Positions 29,511-37,213 of a DNA stretch of 64,000 nucleotides are shown here, piece by piece. Position 1 is the stretch's first letter, and each line of letters opens with the position of its first letter. Location of the stretch: positions 930,001 through 994,000 of the forward strand of contig JASGKF010000002.1 in assembly GCA_047600765.1 (NCBI GenBank). The letters run 5' to 3'. The notes beneath the pieces are model-generated. The model was not told where the DNA came from, ran no database searches, and saw only the letters and a list, made by a program, of their open reading frames with translations. Made by a program: the position numbers and the translations under genes. The DNA is from Viridibacterium sp047600765 (GTDB lineage Bacteria > Pseudomonadota > Gammaproteobacteria > Burkholderiales > Rhodocyclaceae).

Positions 29511-30866
29511 ATGATTTCCGTTGTCCGATTTTTGCGCTTGCTTTGCATTGGTGGCTTGACGGCCGCCAGTGTGTGGGTCGGCAGTGCCCATGCACAGAGC
29601 GCTTCTTCTTCCGCGGCTTCGACCTCATCGGTCGGCTCGTCGGCGTCGACTTCGTCGGCGCGTCCGCGTCCTGATCCCACCATTCCGCCGGCGGGTTATC
29701 GCCGCTGCGAAGCCGGGACTTGTGGCTTTCCCGGCATGAGCGAGGTGCTGATCCGCTATTGCAGTTCGAACCCTTACGAGCCGTACTGCAGTGCTGCAAC
29801 CAAGATCGAGACGCAGGACTTCTCTTGCATGCCTGCGGTGTTCGGCATGCCCAAGGCCTCGGAGAGCTGGTCCGACATGACTGCTTGCTTCATCCGCAGC
29901 GAACAGTTCATCAGCGCCGTGGCGACAGCGAGCACTCAATCAGGCAGCACGCGTGCGCCGTCGTTTGCCGTGGACGGTAGCTACGATACGCGTTGGGAAG
30001 CCAGCAACTCCTCGCCGGGTACGTGGTTCCAGCTGACCTTCCCGAGTGCAGTCAAGGTGGGTTTGCTGAATGTGACGGAATATGGCGAACGCATTCTTGG
30101 CTATCGCCTCGAATACCGCCAGGGAACGCAGTGGACTACGCACTGGTACGGTACCGGGATCGGCAACACGGGCTTCCAGATGGATGTGGTGGCGGATGCC
30201 GTGCGCCTGGTGCTGTTCGACCAGTCGAAGGGGCAGCCCTCGATCAGTGAGGCCTATGCGCGGACTTCCACAGTACCGGAGGTGACGACCGTCAGCAGCA
30301 CCATCGTCGTGGCGGCCGGCCAGACCTTCGATGGTGGCGGCAAGTCCTTCGTGCCTGGCGGCACCCTGACTGGCCCGATGTTCGATCTGGGCAAGGGCGC
30401 AACGCTGAAGAACCTCAACCTTGATGTGCTGAAAGCGCTGGATGCCGTGGTGGTGACCCGTGGTGATGCAACGCTGGAGGGCGTGCAATGGCGCACCGTG
30501 CGCGGTGGTCACGCGTTGTCGATGCTGGCGGCGGGCAAGCTCACCGTCCGTAACAGCGTGGTTGGCGATGTGCGTGCGCCGCTGTTCCGCGTCATGGGAG
30601 CCTCCACGGTGCTGCTCGACGGCGTGCGTAGCTATGGCTCGCCGGGCGTCGTGACGCAGGCAAGTGGTGACACCAAGGCGGTGAAGCTGCAACTCAACAG
30701 CTCGACGTTTGCCAATGCGGCCTATGTGTTCCGCACTGACAGCGCGAGCAGCAGCGTGGCTGCGACTTACGGCAACATCTGCAGCGTCCCGAGCCGGTAT
30801 GTCGGCCTGACGGCAGCGCAGATCTCGGAGAGCAACGTGGGTATGCACTGCGCCAACACTTACTGA
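29511..30866 (+). CDS. Secreted protein with six-Cys module, CBM32-like domain and degenerate PL3-like beta-helix
   Basis: This protein has 451 residues from the ATG at 29511 (AGGAG nine bases upstream; signal peptide 1-29). A Ser/Thr-rich segment (30-55) leads to the six-Cys module (Cys66, 71, 84, 93, 106, 126), a discoidin-type domain (about 135-255, AVDGSYDTRWEASNSSPGTW) and a C-terminal region that starts like PL3 (TIVVAAGQTFDGGGKSFVPGG). In that region the catalytic and calcium motifs are gone: DAVVV stands where the lyases have DGIHC, GGHALSML replaces EDAAT, and neither FQHN nor GKLYRSCG occurs. It is probably a non-catalytic pectin-binding relative, or an enzyme with a changed mechanism. 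A strong terminator follows. Confidence 0.85.
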   Translation: MISVVRFLRLLCIGGLTAASVWVGSAHAQSASSSAASTSSVGSSASTSSARPRPDPTIPPAGYRRCEAGTCGFPGMSEVLIRYCSSNPYEPYCSAATKIETQDFSCMPAVFGMPKASESWSDMTACFIRSEQFISAVATASTQSGSTRAPSFAVDGSYDTRWEASNSSPGTWFQLTFPSAVKVGLLNVTEYGERILGYRLEYRQGTQWTTHWYGTGIGNTGFQMDVVADAVRLVLFDQSKGQPSISEAYARTSTVPEVTTVSSTIVVAAGQTFDGGGKSFVPGGTLTGPMFDLGKGATLKNLNLDVLKALDAVVVTRGDATLEGVQWRTVRGGHALSMLAAGKLTVRNSVVGDVRAPLFRVMGASTVLLDGVRSYGSPGVVTQASGDTKAVKLQLNSSTFANAAYVFRTDSASSSVAATYGNICSVPSRYVGLTAAQISESNVGMHCANTY

Positions 30867-30887
30867 GCAAGCTGCTTCAAAGAAAAT

Positions 30888-30910
30888 GGCCCGCGCAAGC
30901 GGGCCTTTTT
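30888..30910 (+). terminator. Rho-independent terminator after the degenerate PL3-like gene
   Basis: GGCCCGC pairs with GCGGGCC around GCAA, followed by five T. Confidence 0.9.
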
Positions 30911-31001
30911 CTTTGGGCCGGATTCCCGTGCCCCGGCGTGACGGTTTGCGCAGCCCCTGCCGTGCTGCAGCAAGACAAGTGCGCGTTTGCGTGCTTGAAT
31001 G

Positions 31002-31016
31002 AGACCGGTAACAAAC
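31002..31016 (+). promoter_or_regulatory. 15-bp motif upstream of pectinesterase 3 (inverted copy of that at 19899)
   Basis: AGACCGGTAACAAAC is the exact reverse complement of the motif upstream of pectinesterase 1 and lies 67 bp before the start codon here. Chance recurrence of a given 15-mer within 64 kb is very unlikely, so a shared operator is the simplest reading. Confidence 0.6.
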
Positions 31017-31083
31017 GATGAAATCCTCAGTATCAGGGTTTCGTTGTGCGTACTGCAGGGCCCACAAAAACACAGGAGACCAC

Positions 31084-32193
31084 ATGAACATCCATCACAC
31101 CACGCGTCGCATGACGCTGCTGCTCGCCATGCTGGCGACTGCCGGCGCGCAGGCGGCTACCTCGACCGCGACACGCCCGTTGCTGTCCAGCTCGGAAGCC
31201 GCGAGCTACACCAAGTCCGGCTTCCTCGGCAGCTGGGCGCCGGGCAGCGTGGGCACCACCACCGGCAACTACGTGGTGTGTTCCAGCTGTACCTACACCA
31301 CGGTGCAGGCGGCTGTGAATGCGGCGATCAAGGCGGGGGGCTCGACGCGCAAGTACATCCAGATCAAGGCTGGCACCTACACCGGGCTGGTGGTTGTACC
31401 GTCCGGCGTGCCGCTGACCATCTACGGTGACAGCCAGACCGGCGTGGTGTTGCAGCTCGGCGCTTTCTACGCGCAGACCGGCTCGGCCTACAAGTCGATG
31501 GTCGGCAACAGCAGCAACTACGGTTCTGCCGCGGCCAGCGCGGTGCAGAGCTACTACAACGATTGCACGACGCGCAGCACGGTGCAGACCAACTGCACGG
31601 CAACGGTGGTGACTTACGCCAGCAGCCTGCAGATCAAGAACCTGACGATCAAGAACACCTACGGCGAGACCGCCAGCGGCAGCCAGCATCAGGCCGTAGC
31701 GCTGCTGAAGAACGGTGGTGACCAGCTGGTGCTCGACACGGTGCGCCTCATCGGCAACCAGGACACGCTTTGGCTGCATGGTTCGGGCACGCGCGCCTAT
31801 ATCCGCAACAGCTACATCGAAGGCGATGTCGATTTCATCTTCGGTGATGCTACGGCGGTCTTCGAGGGCTGCGAGATCCGCTACACGACGGCACGCACCA
31901 GCGCTGGTTACATCACGGCGCCGAGCACCGAAGCGGGCAAAAAGGGCTTCCTGTTCGTCGGTGGCTCATTCACCACCACGGGTGGCAGCAACACGGTCTA
32001 CCTCGGTCGCCAGTGGCCGCAGCATGGCTCCACCAGCGGTCAGGCCGTCATCCGTGACGCCACGCTGGGCGGCCACATCCGTTCCACGGCGCCCTGGGCG
32101 GACTGGAGCAGCTCGCAGAAGGCCACCTATGGCAGCTCGGGTGATCGTCGTCTGGCGGAGTACAACAACTCCGGTACGGGCGCAGCCAAGTAA
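31084..32193 (+). CDS. Secreted pectinesterase (CE8) without Cys module, no. 3
   Basis: This protein has 369 residues from the ATG at 31084, which follows CAGGAGACCAC; an upstream in-frame ATG at 31018 overlaps the putative operator region. A signal peptide (1-25, ending AGAQA) leads directly into the CE8 domain. Unlike all other island proteins it has neither the Cys module nor a Ser linker. Active-site residues are Gln226-Asp227 (GNQDTLW), Asp250 (GDVDFIFG) and Arg309 (GRQWP). It is closest in its catalytic domain to pectinesterase 1 (shared STRKYI and SAYKSMVG). It ends the run of pectinase genes and has a strong terminator. Confidence 0.93.
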   Translation: MNIHHTTRRMTLLLAMLATAGAQAATSTATRPLLSSSEAASYTKSGFLGSWAPGSVGTTTGNYVVCSSCTYTTVQAAVNAAIKAGGSTRKYIQIKAGTYTGLVVVPSGVPLTIYGDSQTGVVLQLGAFYAQTGSAYKSMVGNSSNYGSAAASAVQSYYNDCTTRSTVQTNCTATVVTYASSLQIKNLTIKNTYGETASGSQHQAVALLKNGGDQLVLDTVRLIGNQDTLWLHGSGTRAYIRNSYIEGDVDFIFGDATAVFEGCEIRYTTARTSAGYITAPSTEAGKKGFLFVGGSFTTTGGSNTVYLGRQWPQHGSTSGQAVIRDATLGGHIRSTAPWADWSSSQKATYGSSGDRRLAEYNNSGTGAAK

Positions 32194-32212
32194 CTCTCAC
32201 GGCTCCGGCATC

Positions 32213-32245
32213 GACAAGGCCCGCTTCGGCGGGCCTTGTCGTTTT
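32213..32245 (+). terminator. Rho-independent terminator closing the pectinase island
   Basis: GACAAGGCCCGC pairs perfectly with GCGGGCCTTGTC around TTCG, followed by GTTTT. The rest of the 300-bp gap up to the AraC-family gene (to 32493) holds no gene that I can support and should contain that gene's promoter. Confidence 0.92.
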
Positions 32246-32493
32246 CCGCGACGGTCTTGTGCGGCGCAGCACCGGCCAGCCGTTCTGCCATCTACCCACC
32301 TGGCATCCGGAATTGCAGAAACGCACAGAATGTTTGCAGCTTCGACATGCGCAGCGTTCCATTCCATCCCGGGCTGCGATTAAGATGTAGTGGTAAACAC
32401 CTATCCAAGGCGAAGTGTGCCGGACCGGGCAGCAGACCCTGCCGGCGATGCCCTGGATGACTGTGGCGCAGCAAAAACCCAGAGGAGACAGCC

Positions 32494-33447
32494 ATGGACG
32501 TCGGCATCGAAGCCATCGACGAGCGCAGCACGTTTGACGAACTGCTGACCAGGGGAAAGGACTTCCACCGCTGGACTCCCCTGCAATTCGCCAGCCGGGC
32601 CGGCAATCAACTGGTGTCGGCTGTGCCTGACGCGCCGCGCTACGTGTTGTGCCATATCCGCGCGGGCTCGGCCGTCTTCGTGATCGACGGCATGGCCATG
32701 CCGGTCGTCACGCCCGCCGTGGTCCTGCTCGATGAAAGCCGGCGTCCGGAGATCCTGCATGCGCGTGATCTGCAGATGACGACGTTGTACTTCCACCCGT
32801 CCCTGATCGACTACGCCTTTGCGCCCGATTTGATCCAGTCCGAGCAGGGGTGGTGCAGTCTCAAGCGGCACCAGGACTTGTTCCTGCTCGAACGTTTTGT
32901 AGCAAAGCAGGCCACCGAACGGGTGACCCAGTTGCCGGTGCATGTGCATGAACGGGTGAAGCAGTCCATCGACAACGCCACCTCCGAAGCGCAGGTGCAG
33001 CCCGACAAGTACTGGACCTGCCGCGTCCGCTCATTCGTCATCGAGGCCTTGTTCCAGCTGCGCATGCTTGAACCCGTGCCGCACAGCAGCGTCTCGACCA
33101 CGGCAGCCTCGCCGGCCGATGACGCGCGCAGCACCCGCGTCATGCGCGCCATCAGCTTCCTGCAGGAGCGCTATCACAGTGACTTCACGCTCAGCGAAGT
33201 CGCGTGCATCTGCTTCACCAATCGCACCACGCTGAATGCCGAATTCCGCAACGCAACCGGCATGACCGTCCGCGCCTACACCATTGCCCTGCGCATGAAG
33301 ATGGCGGCCGACATGCTGCGCAACACCGATCTGCCGGTGGCCGAAATCATGGGCCGTGTGGGCTACGAGAATCCCAGTCATTTCACGCGTGCCTTCCGCG
33401 CGACCTTGGGCAAGTCCCCGCGCGACTATCGCAACGCGCAGGGCTGA
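32494..33447 (+). CDS. AraC-family transcriptional regulator next to the pectinase island
   Basis: This is a 317-residue protein. The N-terminal 200 residues form an effector or dimerisation region similar to AraC-binding-like domains (cupin-like beta strands with RYVLCHIRAGSAVFVIDG). The C-terminal AraC double helix-turn-helix spans about 220-315 and ends with the typical motif GYENPSHFTRAFRATLGKSPRDYR. AGGAGACAGCC precedes the ATG. Its place right after the pectinase genes, on the same strand, suggests it controls pectin use, but the gene is separated from them by a strong terminator and about 250 bp. Whether it binds the 15-bp repeat found upstream of pectinesterases 1 and 3 is open. Confidence 0.88.
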   Translation: MDVGIEAIDERSTFDELLTRGKDFHRWTPLQFASRAGNQLVSAVPDAPRYVLCHIRAGSAVFVIDGMAMPVVTPAVVLLDESRRPEILHARDLQMTTLYFHPSLIDYAFAPDLIQSEQGWCSLKRHQDLFLLERFVAKQATERVTQLPVHVHERVKQSIDNATSEAQVQPDKYWTCRVRSFVIEALFQLRMLEPVPHSSVSTTAASPADDARSTRVMRAISFLQERYHSDFTLSEVACICFTNRTTLNAEFRNATGMTVRAYTIALRMKMAADMLRNTDLPVAEIMGRVGYENPSHFTRAFRATLGKSPRDYRNAQG

Positions 33448-33473
33448 AGCCGGCCGGGTGGTCACCGTGGCGC

Positions 33474-34463
33474 TCATTGTTCCAGCCTGATGCGCGGGTC
33501 GAGCACCACCAGCAGGATGTCGGAGATCAGCGTTCCCACCACCGTCATCATGCACAGCAAGAGCAGGAAGGCTCCCGACAGGTAGATGTCCTGCGACAGC
33601 AATGCCGTGTAGAGCAAGGGGCCTGCGGTGGGCAGGTTCAGCACGATGGAAGTGATCACGGCGCCCGACACGAGGTTGGGCAGGATCATGCCGATGGTGC
33701 TGACGAAAGGATTCAGCGCAATGCGCACCGGGTACTTCAGCAGCAGGCGGATTTCGTTCATGCCCTTGGCTCGCGCCGTCACCACGTAGGGCATGTATAG
33801 CTGGTCGATCAGGTTGGCGCGCATGATGCGGATCAGGCTGGCCGTCGACGAGGTGCCGAGGATGATCATCGGAATCCACAGGTGGTCGATCAGGTCCATG
33901 ACGCGATCCCAGGACCACGGCGCATTCTGGTACTCCGCCGAGAACAGGCCGGTGACATCCAGGCTCCAGTATTTGACCGACAGGTACATGAGGATCAGCG
34001 CGATCAGGAACGGCGGCACGGCCAGACCGATGAAACCCAGCGTCGTGAAGACGTAGTCGCCAACCGAGTAGCGACGCACAGCCGAGTAGATGCCGATAGG
34101 CAGGGCCATGGCCCAGGTGAGGAAGAGCGTCCCGACCGACAGGATCAGGGTCAGGTTCATGCGCTCGCCGATCAGGTCGGCCACCGGGCTGTTCCACTCG
34201 AACGAGTAGCCGAAGTCCCATTTCGTGAGGATGTTCGTGATCCAGTGGAAGTACTGCACGATGATGGGCTGATCGAGACCATAACGCTGGCGCATCTCGA
34301 TCTGTTCAGCCAACTCCATCACTTCGCCGGCTGAAGCCTTTTCCGCCACCATACTGTCGACGAAATCACCGGGCGGCAACTGGATCAGGATGAAGACTGT
34401 CAGCGACACCAGGAACATGAACGGTATCGCTGACAGGAGGCGTCGCAGGATGTAGGAGAGCAT
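33474..34463 (-). CDS. DppB/OppB-type ABC transporter permease, without partner genes
   Basis: This 329-residue inner-membrane protein has the usual six membrane segments and the family's coupling motif region (RIMRANLIDQLYMPYVVTARAKGMNE, about 195-220, cut here only for reading). It starts MLSYILRRLLSAIPFMF and ends LDPRIRLEQ. Such permeases need a second permease, ATPases and a binding protein, none of which is adjacent: its downstream neighbour is the convergent AraC gene and upstream lies an unrelated small gene. DppB-type systems also import plant oligosaccharides in some bacteria, so uptake of oligogalacturonides is conceivable here. That is inference from the neighbourhood. Confidence 0.88.
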   Translation of the reverse strand: MLSYILRRLLSAIPFMFLVSLTVFILIQLPPGDFVDSMVAEKASAGEVMELAEQIEMRQRYGLDQPIIVQYFHWITNILTKWDFGYSFEWNSPVADLIGERMNLTLILSVGTLFLTWAMALPIGIYSAVRRYSVGDYVFTTLGFIGLAVPPFLIALILMYLSVKYWSLDVTGLFSAEYQNAPWSWDRVMDLIDHLWIPMIILGTSSTASLIRIMRANLIDQLYMPYVVTARAKGMNEIRLLLKYPVRIALNPFVSTIGMILPNLVSGAVITSIVLNLPTAGPLLYTALLSQDIYLSGAFLLLLCMMTVVGTLISDILLVVLDPRIRLEQ

Positions 34464-34707
34464 GGTGTAGTCCGCTGTTGGATCAGCCCGGATAAGCCGA
34501 TATGCAGACAGCGTACGCAGTGCTCTGTGCCCGAGGCATGCCGAAGATGCAAAGCTTTTGTGCGATTCGGCAATGAATCGGGAAGGCGCTAAGGCTTGGG
34601 GACTTTGCTGTTACAGGATCTGTGGTGACGCGTTCCGGCTATGTAGGCGCGCCTGATTGAACTATCCTGCGGCGATGACTGGTAACCGCAACAATCCGGA
34701 GACAAAC

Positions 34708-35238
34708 ATGCGTCGTGGATTTCATGCCTTGCTGTGCTTGTGGTTGGCGATATTTGCTCATGCGGCGACGGCAGACCAATCGTTCGATCCGGGGAAACGC
34801 ATCAAGACGGCTACGGATTTGCAATCCGCAACTTGTGTTGCGCTACAGGCGGATGGCGCCGTTGTCGTCCTGTCACGGCGTGAACTCGACGAATTCGCCC
34901 GTCGAATCCCCGCTGAGTGGAAGACGGAAGAGGAGCGCATGGCATTGATACATGGCACCCGAGCGCAACTGCTGTTGAACGAGCTTTCAGGCAGCAAGGG
35001 GGCGAACGGCTGCCATGATCTGAGCCGAGGATTGAAAGAAGACGCGCTCTATCTCGTCGCCAGGCTTCTGGAAGAAGGCCGCGCAGGAGTACTGTCCCCG
35101 ACTGGCAAAGCCCTGAATGAAATCACCATGCGTCAGGTAAGCAAGGCCTGTGGGCCGCAGTGCGTGTCATGGTGGGTCGAGTTTTACGTTCCCTACGCAA
35201 CTGTGCCGTTTCTGTCCCTGATGACAGCAATTACCTGA
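34708..35238 (+). CDS. Exported protein of unknown function
   Basis: This 176-residue protein starts at 34708 (GGAGACAAAC just before; MRRGFHALLCLWLAIFAHAATA is a signal peptide of 22 residues). The mature part is mixed helical with four Cys (in TCVAL, GCHDL and the pair ACGPQC). The C-terminal stretch (CVSWWVEFYVPYATVPFLSLM) is hydrophobic. I do not recognise the family. It stands alone between the permease and ispH, convergent with ispH. Confidence 0.7.
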   Translation: MRRGFHALLCLWLAIFAHAATADQSFDPGKRIKTATDLQSATCVALQADGAVVVLSRRELDEFARRIPAEWKTEEERMALIHGTRAQLLLNELSGSKGANGCHDLSRGLKEDALYLVARLLEEGRAGVLSPTGKALNEITMRQVSKACGPQCVSWWVEFYVPYATVPFLSLMTAIT

Positions 35239-35259
35239 GCGTACTTCCGGTTGGGGAGA

Positions 35260-36207
35260 CTACTCGCGCGCTTCCTGTAGTTCCTTGGGCAGCGGGAAGG
35301 TCACGTTCTCGGTGACGCCTTCCAGCGTGCGCACGGTCTTCGCACCGAGTTCGCGGATACGCGCGATCACGTCATTGACCAGCACTTCGGGTGCCGATGC
35401 GCCGGCCGTCACACCGATACGCTTCTTGCCCTCCAGCCAGGCGGGGTCGATGCCGGCCGCGTTGTCGACCAGCCAGGCAGGGATGTTGCGTGCCGAGGCG
35501 ACTTCGCGCAGGCGGTTGCTGTTCGAGCTGTTCTTCGAGCCGACGACGATCACGGCGTCGACCTGTGGCGCCATGAACTTCACGGCGTCCTGACGGTTCT
35601 GCGTCGCGTAGCAGATGTCGTCCTTCTTCGGGCCGACGATGCTGGGGAACTTTGCCTTCAGCGCGTTGACGACGACCTGCGCGTCATCGACCGACAGCGT
35701 AGTCTGCGTGACGTAGGCGAGCAGATTGGCGTCGGTGACCTGCAGTGCGGTAACGTCTTCGACGGTCTCGACAAGGTACATGCCGCCCTCAGACTGGCCC
35801 ATCGTGCCTTCGGCTTCCGGGTGACCCTTGTGGCCGATCATGATGATCTCGCGGCCCTGGGCGCGCATCTTGGCGACTTCGACGTGCACCTTGGTCACCA
35901 GCGGGCAGGTCGCGTCGAACACGCGCAGGCCCAGTGCTTCGGCTTCGCGGCGCACGGCTTGCGGTACACCGTGGGCCGAGAAGATCAGGGTGCTGCCGGC
36001 GGGCACGTCGGCGAGGTCTTCGATGAACACGGCGCCCTTGTTGCGCAGGTCTTCGACGACGAACTTGTTGTGCACCACTTCGTGACGCACGTAGATCGGT
36101 GCGCCGTGGATGGCCAGCGCGCGTTCGACGATGCCGATGGCGCGTTCGACGCCGGCGCAGAAGCCGCGGGGATTGGCGAGGAGGATTTCGGTGTTCATTG
36201 CATTCAC
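35260..36207 (-). CDS. ispH: 4-hydroxy-3-methylbut-2-enyl diphosphate reductase
   Basis: This is the last enzyme of the MEP isoprenoid pathway. It reduces HMBPP to isopentenyl and dimethylallyl diphosphate with a [4Fe-4S] cluster. Cluster cysteines are visible in RGFCAGVERAI, DATCPLVTKVH and CYATQNRQ. The family motifs HEVVHNKFVV, FSAHGVP, GHKGHPEAEGTMGQ and SSNSNRL are all present, and length (315) is normal. Read from a GTG at 36207; an ATG three codons later (36198) is equally possible, and neither has a strong ribosome site. It is the last gene of the ribF-ileS-lspA-fkpB-ispH line, though separated from fkpB by an 89-bp gap with an inverted repeat. Confidence 0.96.
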   Translation of the reverse strand: MNAMNTEILLANPRGFCAGVERAIGIVERALAIHGAPIYVRHEVVHNKFVVEDLRNKGAVFIEDLADVPAGSTLIFSAHGVPQAVRREAEALGLRVFDATCPLVTKVHVEVAKMRAQGREIIMIGHKGHPEAEGTMGQSEGGMYLVETVEDVTALQVTDANLLAYVTQTTLSVDDAQVVVNALKAKFPSIVGPKKDDICYATQNRQDAVKFMAPQVDAVIVVGSKNSSNSNRLREVASARNIPAWLVDNAAGIDPAWLEGKKRIGVTAGASAPEVLVNDVIARIRELGAKTVRTLEGVTENVTFPLPKELQEARE

Positions 36208-36209
36208 AC

Positions 36210-36293
36210 AGTGAGGAGTGATGAGTAAGGAGTGAGGAGCAGGTGGTGGGGCGCGGGTTTACTCCTCACTCCTGACTCCTCTCTCTTCACCGT
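36210..36293. repeat. Imperfect inverted repeat of GAGGAGTGA type between fkpB and ispH
   Basis: The arms are built of GTGAGGAGT-like words on one side and ACTCCTCACTCC-like words on the other, about 26 of 33 positions able to pair. It could form a hairpin in the fkpB-ispH transcript. It looks like a dispersed intergenic element, but I see only this one copy in the window. Confidence 0.5.
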
Positions 36294-36296
36294 AGT

Positions 36297-36725
36297 TCAT
36301 ATGACGCCGATGATTTCGACATCCACATCGACGGCCTTGCCAGCCATCGGGTGGTTGAAATCGATGAGGGCGTATTGATCGGTCAGTTCGCGCACCAGGC
36401 CGGGGTAGGTGCTGCCGTCGGGTGCAGGGAAAGAATAGACCGTGTCCACTTCAAGATACAGCGTCGGCGGAATGTGCTGACGCGCAACCTTCTCGACGAG
36501 CTGTTCGCTGTAGCTGCCGAAGGCTTCACCGGGGCCGAAGTGGAAGGTCTCGCGCGTGCCAGGGCCAAGGCCGATGAGGCGGGCTTCCAGCGCCGGGCTC
36601 AGTTCGCCGGCACCCAGTTGCATGGTGGCGGGCGTGGCCTCGAAGGTCGAGATCAGGGTCATGCCCGTTGCCGGATGCGTGACGCGGAAGTTGAGGGTGA
36701 CGAGGCTGTTGGCGTGGATGCTCAT
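36297..36725 (-). CDS. fkpB: FKBP-type peptidyl-prolyl cis-trans isomerase (SlpA/FkpB type)
   Basis: This 142-residue cytoplasmic folding helper belongs to the SlyD/SlpA group. The FKBP fold is interrupted by an insert-in-flap region (GPGEAFGSYSEQLVEKVARQHIP, middle of the protein), and DFNHPMAGKAVDVDVEI near the C-terminus is the family signature. No His-rich metal-binding tail is present, which separates it from SlyD. Its start overlaps the end of lspA by 4 bp, as is common in this conserved operon. Confidence 0.93.
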   Translation of the reverse strand: MSIHANSLVTLNFRVTHPATGMTLISTFEATPATMQLGAGELSPALEARLIGLGPGTRETFHFGPGEAFGSYSEQLVEKVARQHIPPTLYLEVDTVYSFPAPDGSTYPGLVRELTDQYALIDFNHPMAGKAVDVDVEIIGVI

Positions 36726-37213
36726 GATGCGTTGTGCGGGTTGTTGCGCGACTCGATGAACTGGGCGATGAGCATGAGCGCAACGCCCACGCAGATCGCC
36801 GAGTCGGCGATGTTGAAGGCCGGCCAGTGGTGGCCGGCGACGTGGAAGTCGAGGAAGTCGACGACCTTGCCGTAGGCGATGCGGTCGATGACGTTGCCGA
36901 TGGCGCCGCCGACGACCAGCGAGAAGGCCAGCGGTTGCAGGCGCTCGCTCTGGTGGCGATGGATCATCGTCAGCAGCCAGGCACTCACACCGAAGGCCAG
37001 CGCGGTGAAGAACCAGCGTTGCCAGCCCGAGTGATCGGCGAGGAAGCTGAACGCCGCACCGGGGTTGTAGCGCAGCACAAGGTTGAAGAAGCTGGTGACG
37101 GGGAAGCCGTCACCCTCGAACGCAAAGGCCTGCAGCGCCCACAGCTTGGTGAGCTGGTCGAGCGCGATCGTCAGGACGATCACGCCCAGCCACAAGGCAA
37201 AGCGGCGACTCAT
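36722..37213 (-). CDS. lspA: Lipoprotein signal peptidase II
   Basis: This 163-residue inner-membrane aspartyl protease removes signal peptides from prolipoproteins. It has four membrane segments and the two conserved catalytic regions: GAIGNVIDRIAYGKVVDF and FNIADSAICVG, each with the active Asp. It also has the LDQLTKLWA segment near the N-terminus and the RYNPGAAFSFL motif. It overlaps ileS by 4 bp upstream and fkpB by 4 bp downstream, so the three are translated together. Its substrates here should include the lipoproteins encoded further right (46956-47677, 47907, lptE). Confidence 0.96.
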   Translation of the reverse strand: MSRRFALWLGVIVLTIALDQLTKLWALQAFAFEGDGFPVTSFFNLVLRYNPGAAFSFLADHSGWQRWFFTALAFGVSAWLLTMIHRHQSERLQPLAFSLVVGGAIGNVIDRIAYGKVVDFLDFHVAGHHWPAFNIADSAICVGVALMLIAQFIESRNNPHNAS

